A stretch of DNA of 59,308 nucleotides from Planctomyces sp. SH-PL62 (GCA_945893045.1 CAMDEA010000029.1:1-59308); one strand, 5' to 3'; numbered from the stretch's first letter, positions 15,056-24,106 are shown. The notes: generated from the letters alone by a model not told the origin. Translations and numbers: made by a program.

Positions 15056-17449
15056 TCAGTCGATCTGAATGCGGACTGAGTGCAGGCGTTGGCGGTCGCC
15101 GCGTTGGCGGAAGTCTTCGAGGACCGCTTCGATCTCCGGCTTGAGGAAGTCGTTGAACTTCTGCTGGCCGTCGTTCATCTTGATGCTCAGCTTTTTATCG
15201 AGGTCGATCAAGTTCGCGTTGAGCCAGATCGTTGCCGAGCCTTTGCCGCCGATCGTGATGTTCTTCACGGCGGTCTCTCCGGCCGAGATGCGAGCCGAGA
15301 GAATAATTGGCAACGCGGCCTTTCCCGGAGCGGCAGCCAGTTTGATTGGCGTTTTCACTTTTCCACCCGGCGTCGCATCGGACCAGCGGACCCAGTGCAT
15401 GCGGACGTCGGTGGCGCGCAGAGTTTTGAAGTCGAACTCTTTCGGCTCGGCGGATCGACGATGCAGTTCCATCCATTCAAAGAGCCGATGAATCTCACTG
15501 TAGTAGGTTTCGTGACCGCGGCTCTTGTATTGCGCGACCAACACGTCGCCGCCGTTGAGCATCAGGTTTTCATAGAACGGCGCGTGTTTATCGAACAGGC
15601 CGAAGTCGAGTTCCCCGATCACGGCGTACCAGGCGAGCAGCCGTGCGTTCTCTCGCAGCAGCTTGCAGTCGCGATTGAGAAAGCCACCGGAGATCGGAAT
15701 CACTCCGGCGAACAAGTCGGGTCGAGCCAGCGCGACATCGAACGCGGCTTCCGCGCCCCGGCCATAACCGCTCAGGAACACGCGGTCCGAGTCGATCAGG
15801 AATCGGCGGCGCGCGTCGCGCAGGCATTCCCAAACAATCGTGTCGGTGGGAGCCGGCAGCGGATCGCCCGGCTTGGGGGGCAGATACTCCGGCGCGATCA
15901 CGATGTAGCCATGCCGTTGCGATTGCAGCGGCGATGCCTCATCGCCGCCCCACCATTTCAGCACACGCTCTGGAGTCCAGCCTCCTTCGTGCAGCGCGAC
16001 GATCAACGGATAGGTGTGATGCGGATTGAACTCCGGCGGCACGAGCACCGAATAGCGAAACGCCGTCGGGCTGTCGTCGTCCTCTCGCGAGCGGCCGGGA
16101 TCATGCACTGTGATCGTCGCGACGCGGCCGGCTTGCAGGCCGGGAGTGTCGATGACCGGAGGCAACAAGCGGATGAGTTGTTCGACGGTCTTCACGCCGA
16201 CCCCTTCGGTCGAGATCAGTTGCGTGAGCGCCGGTTCTCGCAACGACGGATGCGTCGCTCGCAAATACTGCGACGCATGAAACCTTGCTTGCCACCAGCG
16301 GACGGCGTTGCCGAAATCCGTCGTCGCGTTTGCATCGCCGACCACCCAGCCGGAATAGGCCAGCGCGAGCTTCTCGGTCGATGACAGCGATTCGTCTTTC
16401 TCCAGCTTGAGGAACCCTTCCAGCCGAGGGAGCGTTTCCACATCGAGTTGTTGCAAAACTTCGTCACGCAGCGGTGCGACTTGTTCCAACTGCTCTTTGT
16501 TCATGCCCGCTTGCAGATCGCCGAGCAGATGCCGCACTCGTTCGAGCTTCTCGTCGGTCTCGGTGAATTCCGTTTGAAACCGTCGCAACTCGCGGACGAT
16601 GTCGGCCGCCAAGTTGTCGGTCGGAAACGCACGGAGCGACTCGGCCGCCAGCCGATGTTGGCCTGCCGCGCGGCGATGCTGCAATTCCGTGAGCAAGCGT
16701 TTGGCCAACAATTGCCGCGCTTCCAGCGCCCGCTCTTCGCACACCGCCTTGTGGTCAGGTAAGGCTTGCGCGATCACAGCCAACTCTTCGATGGCCAAGT
16801 CGTATAGCCCCGCCTGTTGATAGAACCGCACAACGGCGAAGCGGTCCTCGATCTTTTCGAGATTGATGCAGCGTTGCAGCAGCGGGACCAGTTCTTGGCG
16901 AGTCAGCGAGGTCGTCGCCACGCTGAATTCCCACTCGTGGTTCAGACCGGTGACGGTGCAGGATTGCGGACGGAGTTGCGTGATCCCTTGGATGTAATCC
17001 TTCGGAACTCCCTTCGGTCCCAACAGCGTCACCTGGCGATGCCCGAAGCGGTCGAAGGGAGTTGTTCGCAAGAACGGCCCCACAAATTGGAGCGGGCCAA
17101 TTCCTCCCGGCTGATGTTTTTGTTTCAGTTCAAAACGCTCGAATTGCGCGAGTTCAACGTCCCGATTCGGGGGTGCTCCGAGTTGTCGTTTGCCGAGGAA
17201 GTATCGCCGCATGCCGTCGTCGATCATCCAGAACGGGCTGAGTGCCACGTTTCCGCCCGGTGGCGGCGCGCTGAGCGAAATGCTCGGCAGGTTTTCGACC
17301 GTGCCCGGCTTCAGAATCATCCCGGAGCTGAGCGTCAGCTCGCCCGCGTTCAGGCCGCTCACAACAAGCAACAGCAGCAGGACCGACAAACTCGGCGCGA
17401 TCGGGGTCGGGTGTTCGGTTTTTCGGAATTGGCGGAGTGTGAGCGTCAT
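15056..17449 (-). CDS. esterase/peptidase-like alpha/beta hydrolase with long N-terminal region, about 797 aa
   Basis: A signal peptide (LSVLLLLLVVSGLNA) is followed by an N-terminal region with helical repeats (about 190-420, TPR-like spacing). A PHB-depolymerase/prolyl-oligopeptidase-like domain lies at about 450-680 (FRYSVLVPPEFNPHHTYPLIVALHEGG). The nucleophile elbow reads VFLSGYGRGAEAAFDVA: where relatives have G-x-S-x-G, the central residue (about 563) is Gly, so the catalytic Ser appears lost. The region after 680 is a beta-rich tail. The start is the ATG at 17449, or a TTG at 17455 that has better spacing to AAGGAG (17462-17467). One arm of a 99 bp inverted repeat lies within the first codons and the other just upstream. 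Confidence 0.85.
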   Translation of the reverse strand: MTLTLRQFRKTEHPTPIAPSLSVLLLLLVVSGLNAGELTLSSGMILKPGTVENLPSISLSAPPPGGNVALSPFWMIDDGMRRYFLGKRQLGAPPNRDVELAQFERFELKQKHQPGGIGPLQFVGPFLRTTPFDRFGHRQVTLLGPKGVPKDYIQGITQLRPQSCTVTGLNHEWEFSVATTSLTRQELVPLLQRCINLEKIEDRFAVVRFYQQAGLYDLAIEELAVIAQALPDHKAVCEERALEARQLLAKRLLTELQHRRAAGQHRLAAESLRAFPTDNLAADIVRELRRFQTEFTETDEKLERVRHLLGDLQAGMNKEQLEQVAPLRDEVLQQLDVETLPRLEGFLKLEKDESLSSTEKLALAYSGWVVGDANATTDFGNAVRWWQARFHASQYLRATHPSLREPALTQLISTEGVGVKTVEQLIRLLPPVIDTPGLQAGRVATITVHDPGRSREDDDSPTAFRYSVLVPPEFNPHHTYPLIVALHEGGWTPERVLKWWGGDEASPLQSQRHGYIVIAPEYLPPKPGDPLPAPTDTIVWECLRDARRRFLIDSDRVFLSGYGRGAEAAFDVALARPDLFAGVIPISGGFLNRDCKLLRENARLLAWYAVIGELDFGLFDKHAPFYENLMLNGGDVLVAQYKSRGHETYYSEIHRLFEWMELHRRSAEPKEFDFKTLRATDVRMHWVRWSDATPGGKVKTPIKLAAAPGKAALPIILSARISAGETAVKNITIGGKGSATIWLNANLIDLDKKLSIKMNDGQQKFNDFLKPEIEAVLEDFRQRGDRQRLHSVRIQID

Positions 17450-17501
17450 TTGCAATCAAAGCTCCTTTCCGCCAATTCCGAAAAACCGAACACCCGACCC
17501 C
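17403..17501. repeat. GGGGTCGGGT-type inverted repeat over the start of the esterase-like gene
   Basis: Arms of about 35 bp, GGGGTCGGGTGTTCGG... and its inverse, separated by about 29 bp that contain the ribosome binding site and start codon of the minus-strand gene. The same end sequence occurs at 19790-19886 and 42377-42475. Confidence 0.9.
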
Positions 17502-17510
17502 TCATCGTTC

Positions 17511-17538
17511 CTACCGGCGGCTAGCGCCGTGCCGCTCA
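17511..17538. repeat. solitary REP-like unit (CGGCGGCTAGCGCCG)
   Basis: CTAC, then CGGCGGCTAGCGCCGTGCCG and CTCA: one arm of the doublet found complete at 40902-40979. Confidence 0.75.
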
Positions 17539-17616
17539 CAGAAGGATCGACCGGGAAGAGAGCGGCATTTCAAGCCGTCTCCCACCCAACACGCATTCGG
17601 CCGCGGGAGCAGCCGG

Positions 17617-18924
17617 TTATTCCAGGGAATTGAACACCAATCCTGTCAGCAGCTTCGGAAAGAAGAACGTGCTCTTCGGCGGCATCTTCTCCAGTTTGCT
17701 GGCGATCTGCTGCACATGACTGATCTCGGCCGGCGGTACGAGCACCGCAAGCTGACAGCTCTTGGCGTGCTGAGCCTCGATGACTTCCTCCAGGATGTGT
17801 GGGAACTTGAAGGTCGGGTTCGCGTCGGGATAGGCCCGCTTCAGGCAATGCTCGACCACCAGCTTGTGCAACAGCGCGACACCGAGTCCATGCCAGGCAG
17901 CACACTGATCGGGAGCCAGTGTTTTCATCGGACTGGCATCGGTGACTCGGCCGAAGAGCCACTGGCCGTCTTTCATCGTGCCGAAGCCAAACACATCTTG
18001 GCCGCCATCGGCCGTGACCATCTCCCAGGCTTCTTTCGCGCCGGCGGCTCCGCTGCCGCAGTTCTCCAATTGGAAATTGGAACTCAGCGCGGCTTTCAAA
18101 TCGTCGGCCGTCAGGTCCGGCAGACCGGAGAACAGCCGGTGCGTCGGCAGAATCGCGAGGCCAGGGTCATCCATGCCGACAAACATCATCAGCACGAAGT
18201 TGGCCGGATGATTCTCGCCGATGTCTTGGCCTTGCTCGATCAACCAGCGGCGGTAGTTGCATGAGGTCTCGTAGCGATGATGCCCGTCGGCAATGAAGAT
18301 CGGCTGCTGCTTGAGCGCATCGCGAACTTGATCAATGACCGTGCGATCCGTCACCGCCCAGAGTCGATGCTTCACACCGAGATGGTCCGTCGCTTCCAGA
18401 GCCGTCTTTCCGACGATCGCCTTTTCCAGAATCGTCTGCGCCTTCGTCTCCGGATCGGGATACAGACCAAAGACGGGGGAGAGGTTCATTTTCGTCGCTT
18501 TGGTCAGCAGCAACCGGTCAGCCTTCGGGCCAGAGAGCGTTTGCTCGTGCGGATAGACACAGCCTTGGCCGAACTCTTCCAAGCGGCAGCGGCCGACGAA
18601 TCCTTTGCGGCAGTAACGGCGGCCTTCCCAGTCGAACTCCTGGTGATAGACATAGAGAGCATCCTCTTTCTCACGAAACCAAACGCCCTCCGCCTGCCAC
18701 TCCTTCACGAATCCGGCGGCTCGGCGGTATTTCTCGTCGGGCGAGGTGTCGCCCGGTTCTTCGCGGTTGAAGTCCACTCGAATGACGTTGCACGGATGCT
18801 GCTTGTAGAGCCGCGCGCGAAAGGCTTCGTCGATGACGTCATAGGGTGGCGTGACGACGTCCGAGAGGTCGCCCACCTGAGCCAGGTCGTATTGCCACGC
18901 ACGGAACGGATGAATGTCAGCCAC
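17617..18924 (-). CDS. DUF1015 family protein, 435 aa
   Basis: DUF1015 proteins are conserved, putatively HTH-associated or kinase-like proteins of unknown biochemical role. The sequence begins ADIHPFRAWQYDLAQVGDLSDVVTPPYDVID, a hallmark of the family, and contains ADGHHRYETSCNYRR and NFVLMMFVGMDDPGLAILPTHRL. The start is a GTG at 18922-18924, preceded by a perfect AGGAGG seven bases upstream (18932-18937); the more upstream frame runs into an inverted repeat and is not used. The length is normal for the family. It follows trpF by 177 bp on the same strand. Confidence 0.92.
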   Translation of the reverse strand: MADIHPFRAWQYDLAQVGDLSDVVTPPYDVIDEAFRARLYKQHPCNVIRVDFNREEPGDTSPDEKYRRAAGFVKEWQAEGVWFREKEDALYVYHQEFDWEGRRYCRKGFVGRCRLEEFGQGCVYPHEQTLSGPKADRLLLTKATKMNLSPVFGLYPDPETKAQTILEKAIVGKTALEATDHLGVKHRLWAVTDRTVIDQVRDALKQQPIFIADGHHRYETSCNYRRWLIEQGQDIGENHPANFVLMMFVGMDDPGLAILPTHRLFSGLPDLTADDLKAALSSNFQLENCGSGAAGAKEAWEMVTADGGQDVFGFGTMKDGQWLFGRVTDASPMKTLAPDQCAAWHGLGVALLHKLVVEHCLKRAYPDANPTFKFPHILEEVIEAQHAKSCQLAVLVPPAEISHVQQIASKLEKMPPKSTFFFPKLLTGLVFNSLE

Positions 18925-18977
18925 GCAAAATCCTCCTGAGATAAAAAGCGTCTGAGTCGTCAATCGACTTTGTTCTG

Positions 18978-19057
18978 ATCCGTGCCCCGGCACTGCCATC
19001 CGTGCGAAAACCAATCCGGGCAAAAACTAGCACGAATGGCAAAGCCGGAGCACGGAT
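18978..19057. repeat. inverted repeat, CACGGATGAAGGC family
   Basis: ATCCGTGCCCCGGCACTGCC... and its inverse GGCAAAGCCGGAGCACGGAT, followed by GAAGGC. A close relative is at 23865-23947 and a variant at 22554-22662. It lies in the gap between trpF and the DUF1015 gene. Confidence 0.85.
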
Positions 19058-19101
19058 GAAGGCCAGAAGCGCGGTGTTAATGCTCGATCACAGACTTGTT
19101 C

Positions 19102-19779
19102 TTACGATTTGAGTGCGGCGAAAGCCTGATTGGCCTCCGCCACGAAACGTGTGATGAGTTTAGTGTCCTTCACTCCGGGAGACGACTCCACGCCGCTGGC
19201 AGTATCGACGCCGTCCGGCCTCACTGCGCGGATCGCATTCGCAACGTTTTCGCAGGTCAATCCTCCGGCCAGGATCAACGGCGGCCAGTTCACGCGGTCG
19301 TACTGATTCGCGATCAATTCCCACGGCGCAACGTGTCCCGTGCCACCGAACTCTCCTTCCACGCGAGCGTCCAGCAAGCAACCCGCGAGCGGCACGCCGA
19401 GAGTCCGGCACTCGGCGAGGAACTCCTCGACCGGCCGCAGGCTGTCAGCGATACGAAACGCTTTGAGGATGTGCCAGTCAGGATGTCGCTCGTGAATGGC
19501 GCGGAGGTCTTGTGGCGTTTCGTCGCCATGAAGTTGAACGGTGCTGAGGCCGACTTGTGCGGCGATCGAATCCATCTCGTCCGGAGAGTGATTGACGAAG
19601 AGGCCGATCGGCGGGACGTGTTTCGTTGAGACGATTGCGGCTGCTTGTTTCAGCGTCACTGAGCGTGGTGATTTCGCGAAGAAGTTCAGGCCGATGGCGG
19701 ATGCACCGGCTGTCGCGGCGGCTTCGGCCGAGACGGCATCACGAATGCCGCAAACTTTGATCCAGCCGGGAGTGATCAT
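19102..19779 (-). CDS. trpF: phosphoribosylanthranilate isomerase, 225 aa
   Basis: Catalyses the Amadori isomerisation of N-(5-phosphoribosyl)anthranilate in tryptophan synthesis. TIM-barrel signatures: WIKVCGIRD with the catalytic base Cys10, GLNFFAKSPRSV, VQLHGDE, the catalytic acid Asp137 in CLLDA, and the phosphate loops LILAGGLTCENVANAI and GVDTASGVESSPGVKD. The start at the ATG at 19779 gives the normal family length; the longer frame upstream translates a palindromic repeat. No other trp genes are adjacent, so trpF is unlinked here. Confidence 0.97.
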   Translation of the reverse strand: MITPGWIKVCGIRDAVSAEAAATAGASAIGLNFFAKSPRSVTLKQAAAIVSTKHVPPIGLFVNHSPDEMDSIAAQVGLSTVQLHGDETPQDLRAIHERHPDWHILKAFRIADSLRPVEEFLAECRTLGVPLAGCLLDARVEGEFGGTGHVAPWELIANQYDRVNWPPLILAGGLTCENVANAIRAVRPDGVDTASGVESSPGVKDTKLITRFVAEANQAFAALKS

Positions 19780-19789
19780 TTGAAAACGC

Positions 19790-19886
19790 GGGGTCGGGTG
19801 TGCGAATTTCAGAAATCGCCGTTGTGTGCGTGGGAAGTGGAGAAGTCGTGAACGGCGATTTCTGAAATTCGCACACCCGACCCCAG
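19790..19886. repeat. GGGGTCGGGT-type inverted repeat upstream of trpF
   Basis: GGGGTCGGGTGTGCGAATTT... and its inverse around a loop of about 28 bp. It begins 10 bp upstream of the trpF start codon, so an RNA hairpin here would neighbour the ribosome binding region. Confidence 0.9.
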
Positions 19887-19973
19887 TTTGTTGGCTTACA
19901 TCGTTACCGGTGAATTCGCTGTTATTTCGGCGAGGTTTCGCGACGTGGAGCACGTTTTTGCGGCTTCGCCGCG

Positions 19974-20927
19974 CTATTTCGTTTCCTGCATCGCCTCGAA
20001 CTTGGCGATCCATTTTTCGGGGTCTTCCTCGAATGCCGCTTTGCAGCCGGAGCAGCAGACCCAGTAGGACTTCCCTTTGTGGCTGACTTGGATCGTCCCC
20101 AAGCCCTGTGAAATCACGCAGGTTTTCTCTTTGAAGTCGCTGTCGTTGAGTGCGAACGATGTTCCCTCGCGCTGCGTCGCAATCGTGTCGAAGCGAACGA
20201 AGTTCTTGCCGCGAGCTTTCGACAGCTCCAGCAAGTACCGATTGTTTTCCTGCTGATTCATCACGACCTGCCAGCGATCCTTCGCGTCGCCGTTCTCGGT
20301 GAGCTTCAGCTTGTAGGTCCGTTGCGGCGTTTGCTTCTTGTCTTCGCCCGGCTTGTCGGAAGGCTCTTCGGTGAAGACCCCTTGCAGCACGCGCTTCTGA
20401 CCGTCCTTGTCCTCGATGGTCATTTGGAACTGCTGCTCATCGGTCAGATACGTCAGCCGCACCGATTTGAAATGCACGCCGTCGCCGACCGTCTTCATCG
20501 TCAACGCGGGTTGAGCACGATCAGTCTTCCAATCCCAGATCCAATTCAGGTCTTCGTACTCTTTGGACTTGTCGATGATCCCGTGCCACTGCCCCAGCAC
20601 GACCTGAATCGGCTTGAGGGCTTTCTTCACCTCGTCGAGTTGTTTCTCCGGCGGCAATTTCGTCTTCGCCGCCGAGTTCGCTGTGGTCGCCGAACCGCCG
20701 CCAAGCTTCACCGGAGCGAACGGTTTTGATGCTGTCTCGTCATTCGACGTGGCGGACGTCGATTGTTCAGCAGGCTCTTCGGTCTGGCTTGTCACCGGCG
20801 CAGGTTTCTTTGAGTCCGTCTTCGCAGGCGGAGTCGCCTCTGGAGCGGAACCGCCGCAGCCGAGGATCAAGAGGCTGACGAACAACGAAGCAAGTAACGC
20901 AGCGCAGCGACGTGTGAAAACAGACAT
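19974..20927 (-). CDS. lipoprotein with C-terminal YHS/TRASH-like metal-binding domain, 317 aa
   Basis: The start at 20927 gives a lipoprotein signal (RRCAALLASLFVSLLILGCGG, lipobox Cys24). A Ser/Thr/Pro/Lys-rich linker follows to about residue 90, then a domain of unknown function (about 100-250). The C-terminal segment SHKGKSYWVCCSGCKAAFEEDPEKWI is a YHS/TRASH-type module with a Cys-Cys-x-x-Cys metal site. Proteins of this type bind heavy metals or haem-like cofactors; the exact ligand is not predictable. It starts 38 bp after the M81 peptidase gene and is probably cotranscribed with it. Confidence 0.8.
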   Translation of the reverse strand: MSVFTRRCAALLASLFVSLLILGCGGSAPEATPPAKTDSKKPAPVTSQTEEPAEQSTSATSNDETASKPFAPVKLGGGSATTANSAAKTKLPPEKQLDEVKKALKPIQVVLGQWHGIIDKSKEYEDLNWIWDWKTDRAQPALTMKTVGDGVHFKSVRLTYLTDEQQFQMTIEDKDGQKRVLQGVFTEEPSDKPGEDKKQTPQRTYKLKLTENGDAKDRWQVVMNQQENNRYLLELSKARGKNFVRFDTIATQREGTSFALNDSDFKEKTCVISQGLGTIQVSHKGKSYWVCCSGCKAAFEEDPEKWIAKFEAMQETK

Positions 20928-20965
20928 GACGGGTCTCTTTGGGTTTCGAGTTTCAGATTTGGAGT

Positions 20966-22489
20966 TCATCTCACCCAGCCGCGGTCGCACCAGTTCGCGT
21001 CATTCGGTGACGCGAGCGAGTTTTTCGGCCACAAGGGGCGAGTGATCTTGTCGAAGTTCATCTCGTCCCAGTGCGGCGATGCGCAGCCGGGACAGTCGGC
21101 GAGGAACGTCCCGGCGACGAACGGATCATAGTCGGCTCGGAACCCGGAGGGGGACTTCGCGACCACCATTCCGCAGGTCCGTGGATCGAGCCCGACGGAT
21201 TCGTACAGCCGAGGCGAACTGCCGGGGCCGCCCCGTTCGACCAACAGGATTTGGACGTCGCCGGAACGGACGATCGCGCCGAGGCCCATGTTGACCGGCA
21301 GGTTCTTGCTGATGTGACCGCTCAAAACCCATTCGACGTTTTGCAGTTTCTCGACGATGCCGCGCACGCGGACGGGAGATGAATACTCCGGGGCCAGCCG
21401 GCCGCCGATGTCGGCGTCAAACATGCCGCCGACTCCGACGCGGTACGCCTCGGCCACCGCGATCGGATCAACCATGAACGTGATCGCTCCCTGCGGGATC
21501 TTTGTGGCGGCGAGCAGTTCGCGCAGCAGGCAGGTCGAATCGCCGGGGCTGCCGCTGTTCGTCGCGTCGGCACCGTCACCGATCACGATCGGATGTTTTC
21601 CGAGTGCGAGCGCGCGTTTCACGACCTCAGCGGGCGGGAAGCGTTCGACTGCTTCGAGTTCGTGGCGGATGCTCCAACACTTCGCGCAAAGCTGATCGAC
21701 GGTCTCTTCCCAACGCGATTCTTTTTGCGCGGTCGTCAGCATGACCGACCAGCCTAACTGCGGAGCATCAAACCACGGCATGGCCATCGCCACGTTCGCG
21801 GCCAACACACCCTCCTCGGCTTCAAGCTGCTTGAGCTGTTCGTAAATCGGCGCGGGCGGGCCGGTGAAGGTGTTGTGATATTCGGCGGCGGTGAACATCG
21901 GCAGCTTGCGCCAGACGGTGTGGGTGTGGATTCCCTGTTTCAGAATCTTCCACAACTGACTGGCCGCTCGTTCGCCGCGCTGCCACGAGTCCAGATGCGG
22001 GCAAGTGTGATAGCCGCAGAGCAAGTCGGCATTCGCCAGCATCCGGCGAGTCAGGTTCGCGTGCAGATCGAACGTGCCGACGATCGGCACGTCGGGACCG
22101 ACCGCCGCGCGAACTCGTTCCAACAACGCGCCGCTGAGGTCCGGTTCATCTTCCGCCGCCATTGCGCCGTGCAGCACCAGACACACGGCATCCAACGGAC
22201 CCGCGATGCGAAGTTGTTCGTCGAAGGACTCGAAGATGCGTTTTGAGGTGGCGGCTTCGACGGCCCCCCACGGCCAGCAGACGAATCGCGACAGACCGAT
22301 CAATTCGCTCGGCGGTTGCGGCCACTGGCGCAGTGCCGACAAGAGGCCGCCGATCTCTCCGGTCTGACCGTACTTCTCGAAGATCTCTGGGCCGACGGCA
22401 ACGCCCCAGTTCTCGAAGTCCGACCAGCGCGTCAGGTTGCGATTGAACGTGTTCGACTCTTGCCACATCTGGCCGATGGCGATTCGCAT
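20966..22489 (-). CDS. M81 family (MlrC-like) metallopeptidase, 507 aa
   Basis: The family includes microcystinase C (MlrC), a zinc peptidase. Seen: MRIAIGQMWQESNTFNRNLTRWSDFENWG (N-terminal DUF1485-type segment), AVCLVLHGAMAAEDEPDLSGALLERVR, PIVGTFDLHANLTRRMLANADLLCGYHTCPHLD (Asp/His ligands), DGADATNSGSPGDSTCLLRELL, and the C-terminal MlrC domain with YDPFVAGTFLADCPG. The start at 22489 gives the usual N-terminus; the upstream frame is repeat-derived. There is no microcystin context here, so the physiological substrate is unknown; the family probably cleaves small peptides. Confidence 0.92.
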   Translation of the reverse strand: MRIAIGQMWQESNTFNRNLTRWSDFENWGVAVGPEIFEKYGQTGEIGGLLSALRQWPQPPSELIGLSRFVCWPWGAVEAATSKRIFESFDEQLRIAGPLDAVCLVLHGAMAAEDEPDLSGALLERVRAAVGPDVPIVGTFDLHANLTRRMLANADLLCGYHTCPHLDSWQRGERAASQLWKILKQGIHTHTVWRKLPMFTAAEYHNTFTGPPAPIYEQLKQLEAEEGVLAANVAMAMPWFDAPQLGWSVMLTTAQKESRWEETVDQLCAKCWSIRHELEAVERFPPAEVVKRALALGKHPIVIGDGADATNSGSPGDSTCLLRELLAATKIPQGAITFMVDPIAVAEAYRVGVGGMFDADIGGRLAPEYSSPVRVRGIVEKLQNVEWVLSGHISKNLPVNMGLGAIVRSGDVQILLVERGGPGSSPRLYESVGLDPRTCGMVVAKSPSGFRADYDPFVAGTFLADCPGCASPHWDEMNFDKITRPLWPKNSLASPNDANWCDRGWVR

Positions 22490-22553
22490 GATGGTCTCTT
22501 GGTTCCTTGGAGTCGGAGTGTTCTCAATTGTCGGCAGGATCGAAGTCGAATCA

Positions 22554-22662
22554 CTTCGCACACGGATGCAAAGGGCACACACGGATGAAGGCAGAGAAAA
22601 CGATTCGTTGATCGGCGGGTGTTGGTTCCATCCGTGTGTGCCCCTCGCATCCGTGTGCGAAG
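22554..22662. repeat. inverted repeat, CACGGATG variant
   Basis: CTTCGCACACGGATGCAAAG... (22554-22587) and its inverse (22629-22662); the left arm is followed by AAGGCAG, as in the family copies at 18978 and 23865. It sits between hemH and the M81 gene. Confidence 0.85.
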
Positions 22663-22687
22663 TCTCCAATCAAAACCACGTGAGTCA

Positions 22688-23728
22688 TCAACCCACGGGA
22701 CGGGACAACGGATACGGGCAGCAATCGGCCGGACAGACATCGTGATTGGGGCCAAAGTCTCCGATCGCGCGGCGTTCGCAAATGACTGCCGATTCGTTCG
22801 CGAGTCGCTCGGCAATCAGATCGACGATCATCGCCACGAATTTCGGATGCGTGCCGACCGTCCCGGCTCGAACCATCGTTAGGCCAATTTCTTTTGACAA
22901 CGTAAACGCCTCGTCGTCGAGGTCGTACAGCACTTCGATGTGATCGGACAGAAATCCGATCGGCGCGACGACGACTTGCGAAACGGACTGCTCCTTCAAG
23001 GCTCGCAGATGATCGAGGATGTCGGGTTCGAGCCACGGATCGGTCGGCCGGCCACTGCGGCTTTGATAGACCACTCGCCAGCGATCGGGCGGGACACCGA
23101 CTTTCTCGGCGACCAGCCGAGCGGTCTCATTCAGTTGCGCGGCGTATTGGCAGTTGTCAGCCATCAGCAGCGGGATGCTGTGAGCGGTGAAGGCGATGTG
23201 CGCCAATTCGCGACCCTCGGTCGGAAGTCGAGCAAATGCGTTGGCCGTCCGATCGGCAGTGGCCTCGATGAAGTCGGGGTGATTGAAGAACACTCGGACC
23301 TTGTCGATCGCAGGAGCCGACGATCCCGCCGCTTGTCGAGCGGCCTCGATGTTCTCGCGATACTGTCGGCAACTCGAATACGAACTGAAGCCCGCCAGTA
23401 CGAACGCGAGCACTCGCTGGATTTTGACATCGACCATCGCTTCGACCGTCTCGGTCAGCAGCGGATACCAGTTGCGGTTGCCCCAGAAGATCGGCAGGTC
23501 GATCCCGCGTCGAATCAGTTCTGGCCGTAAGACCTGGATCAAGTCCCGGACCTGCTGGTTGATTGGGCTGATGCCGCCGAATTGGTGGTAATGCTCGGCG
23601 ACTTGCAGCAGCCGTTCGCGCGGGACCGGCTTTCCGCGCGTGACGTTTTCCAAGAACGGCATCACCTCGTTCGGATTCTCTGGTCCGCCAAAGCCGACGA
23701 TCAACAACGCGTCATAAGAACTGGGCAT
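22688..23728 (-). CDS. hemH: ferrochelatase, 346 aa
   Basis: Inserts ferrous iron into a porphyrin at the end of haem synthesis. Signatures: ALLIVGFGGPE at the N-terminus, PIFWGNRNWYPLL, the FTAHSIP motif with catalytic His183, VYQSRSGRPTDPWLEPD and PIGFLSDHIEVLYDLD with the active-site Glu265. Cys120 in YSSCRQYRE and the C-terminal CPADCCPYP (Cys332, 336, 337) match the four-cysteine pattern of [2Fe-2S] ferrochelatases, some of which use coproporphyrin III. The porphyrin substrate cannot be decided from sequence alone. Confidence 0.96.
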   Translation of the reverse strand: MPSSYDALLIVGFGGPENPNEVMPFLENVTRGKPVPRERLLQVAEHYHQFGGISPINQQVRDLIQVLRPELIRRGIDLPIFWGNRNWYPLLTETVEAMVDVKIQRVLAFVLAGFSSYSSCRQYRENIEAARQAAGSSAPAIDKVRVFFNHPDFIEATADRTANAFARLPTEGRELAHIAFTAHSIPLLMADNCQYAAQLNETARLVAEKVGVPPDRWRVVYQSRSGRPTDPWLEPDILDHLRALKEQSVSQVVVAPIGFLSDHIEVLYDLDDEAFTLSKEIGLTMVRAGTVGTHPKFVAMIVDLIAERLANESAVICERRAIGDFGPNHDVCPADCCPYPLSRPVG

Positions 23729-23864
23729 GAGGTCTCTCTGGAAGGAAACGTGACCGGCAGAGAATAAGGGCTGCGGGCGTCATGGCAAGAAGGGCCGCTG
23801 CACACGACTGCATCGCCCGTGAAATCCGAGCCTTGGAGAACGCCGCAGGAATCGTCTTTGTTTT

Positions 23865-23947
23865 CATCTGTGCTCCGGCTTTGCCATCCGTGCGGAAGCA
23901 ATCCGAAGGATATGTACCGCACGGATGGCAAGGCCGGAGCACGGATG
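23865..23947. repeat. inverted repeat, CACGGATGAAGGC family
   Basis: CATCTGTGCTCCGGCTTTGC... and its inverse ending in GCCGGAGCACGGATG, then AAGGCAGGAAG, nearly the same as the copy at 18978-19057. It occupies the divergent gap between hemH and the third DUF1501 gene (23729-24106); I see nothing else there except short leader sequence. Confidence 0.85.
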
Positions 23948-24106
23948 AAGGCAGGAAGAGCGGCAATCGTTCCTGGAATCTTGGAAGGACCACGTTCGAC
24001 TGAACGTTTCGCCGATGAGTGGGCGGGGTATAAACTCGCCCCACTTCGCGGCACGAAACTGTTTGACTTCAACTGTGCGCGTCGGACGAGTTTGAGGTTT
24101 CTTGCG

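Noticed and set aside
23819..24106. N-terminal extension of the third DUF1501 protein
   Set aside because: The extra 96 codons translate the CACGGATG-type palindrome and leader, lack family similarity and would place the Tat leader internally.
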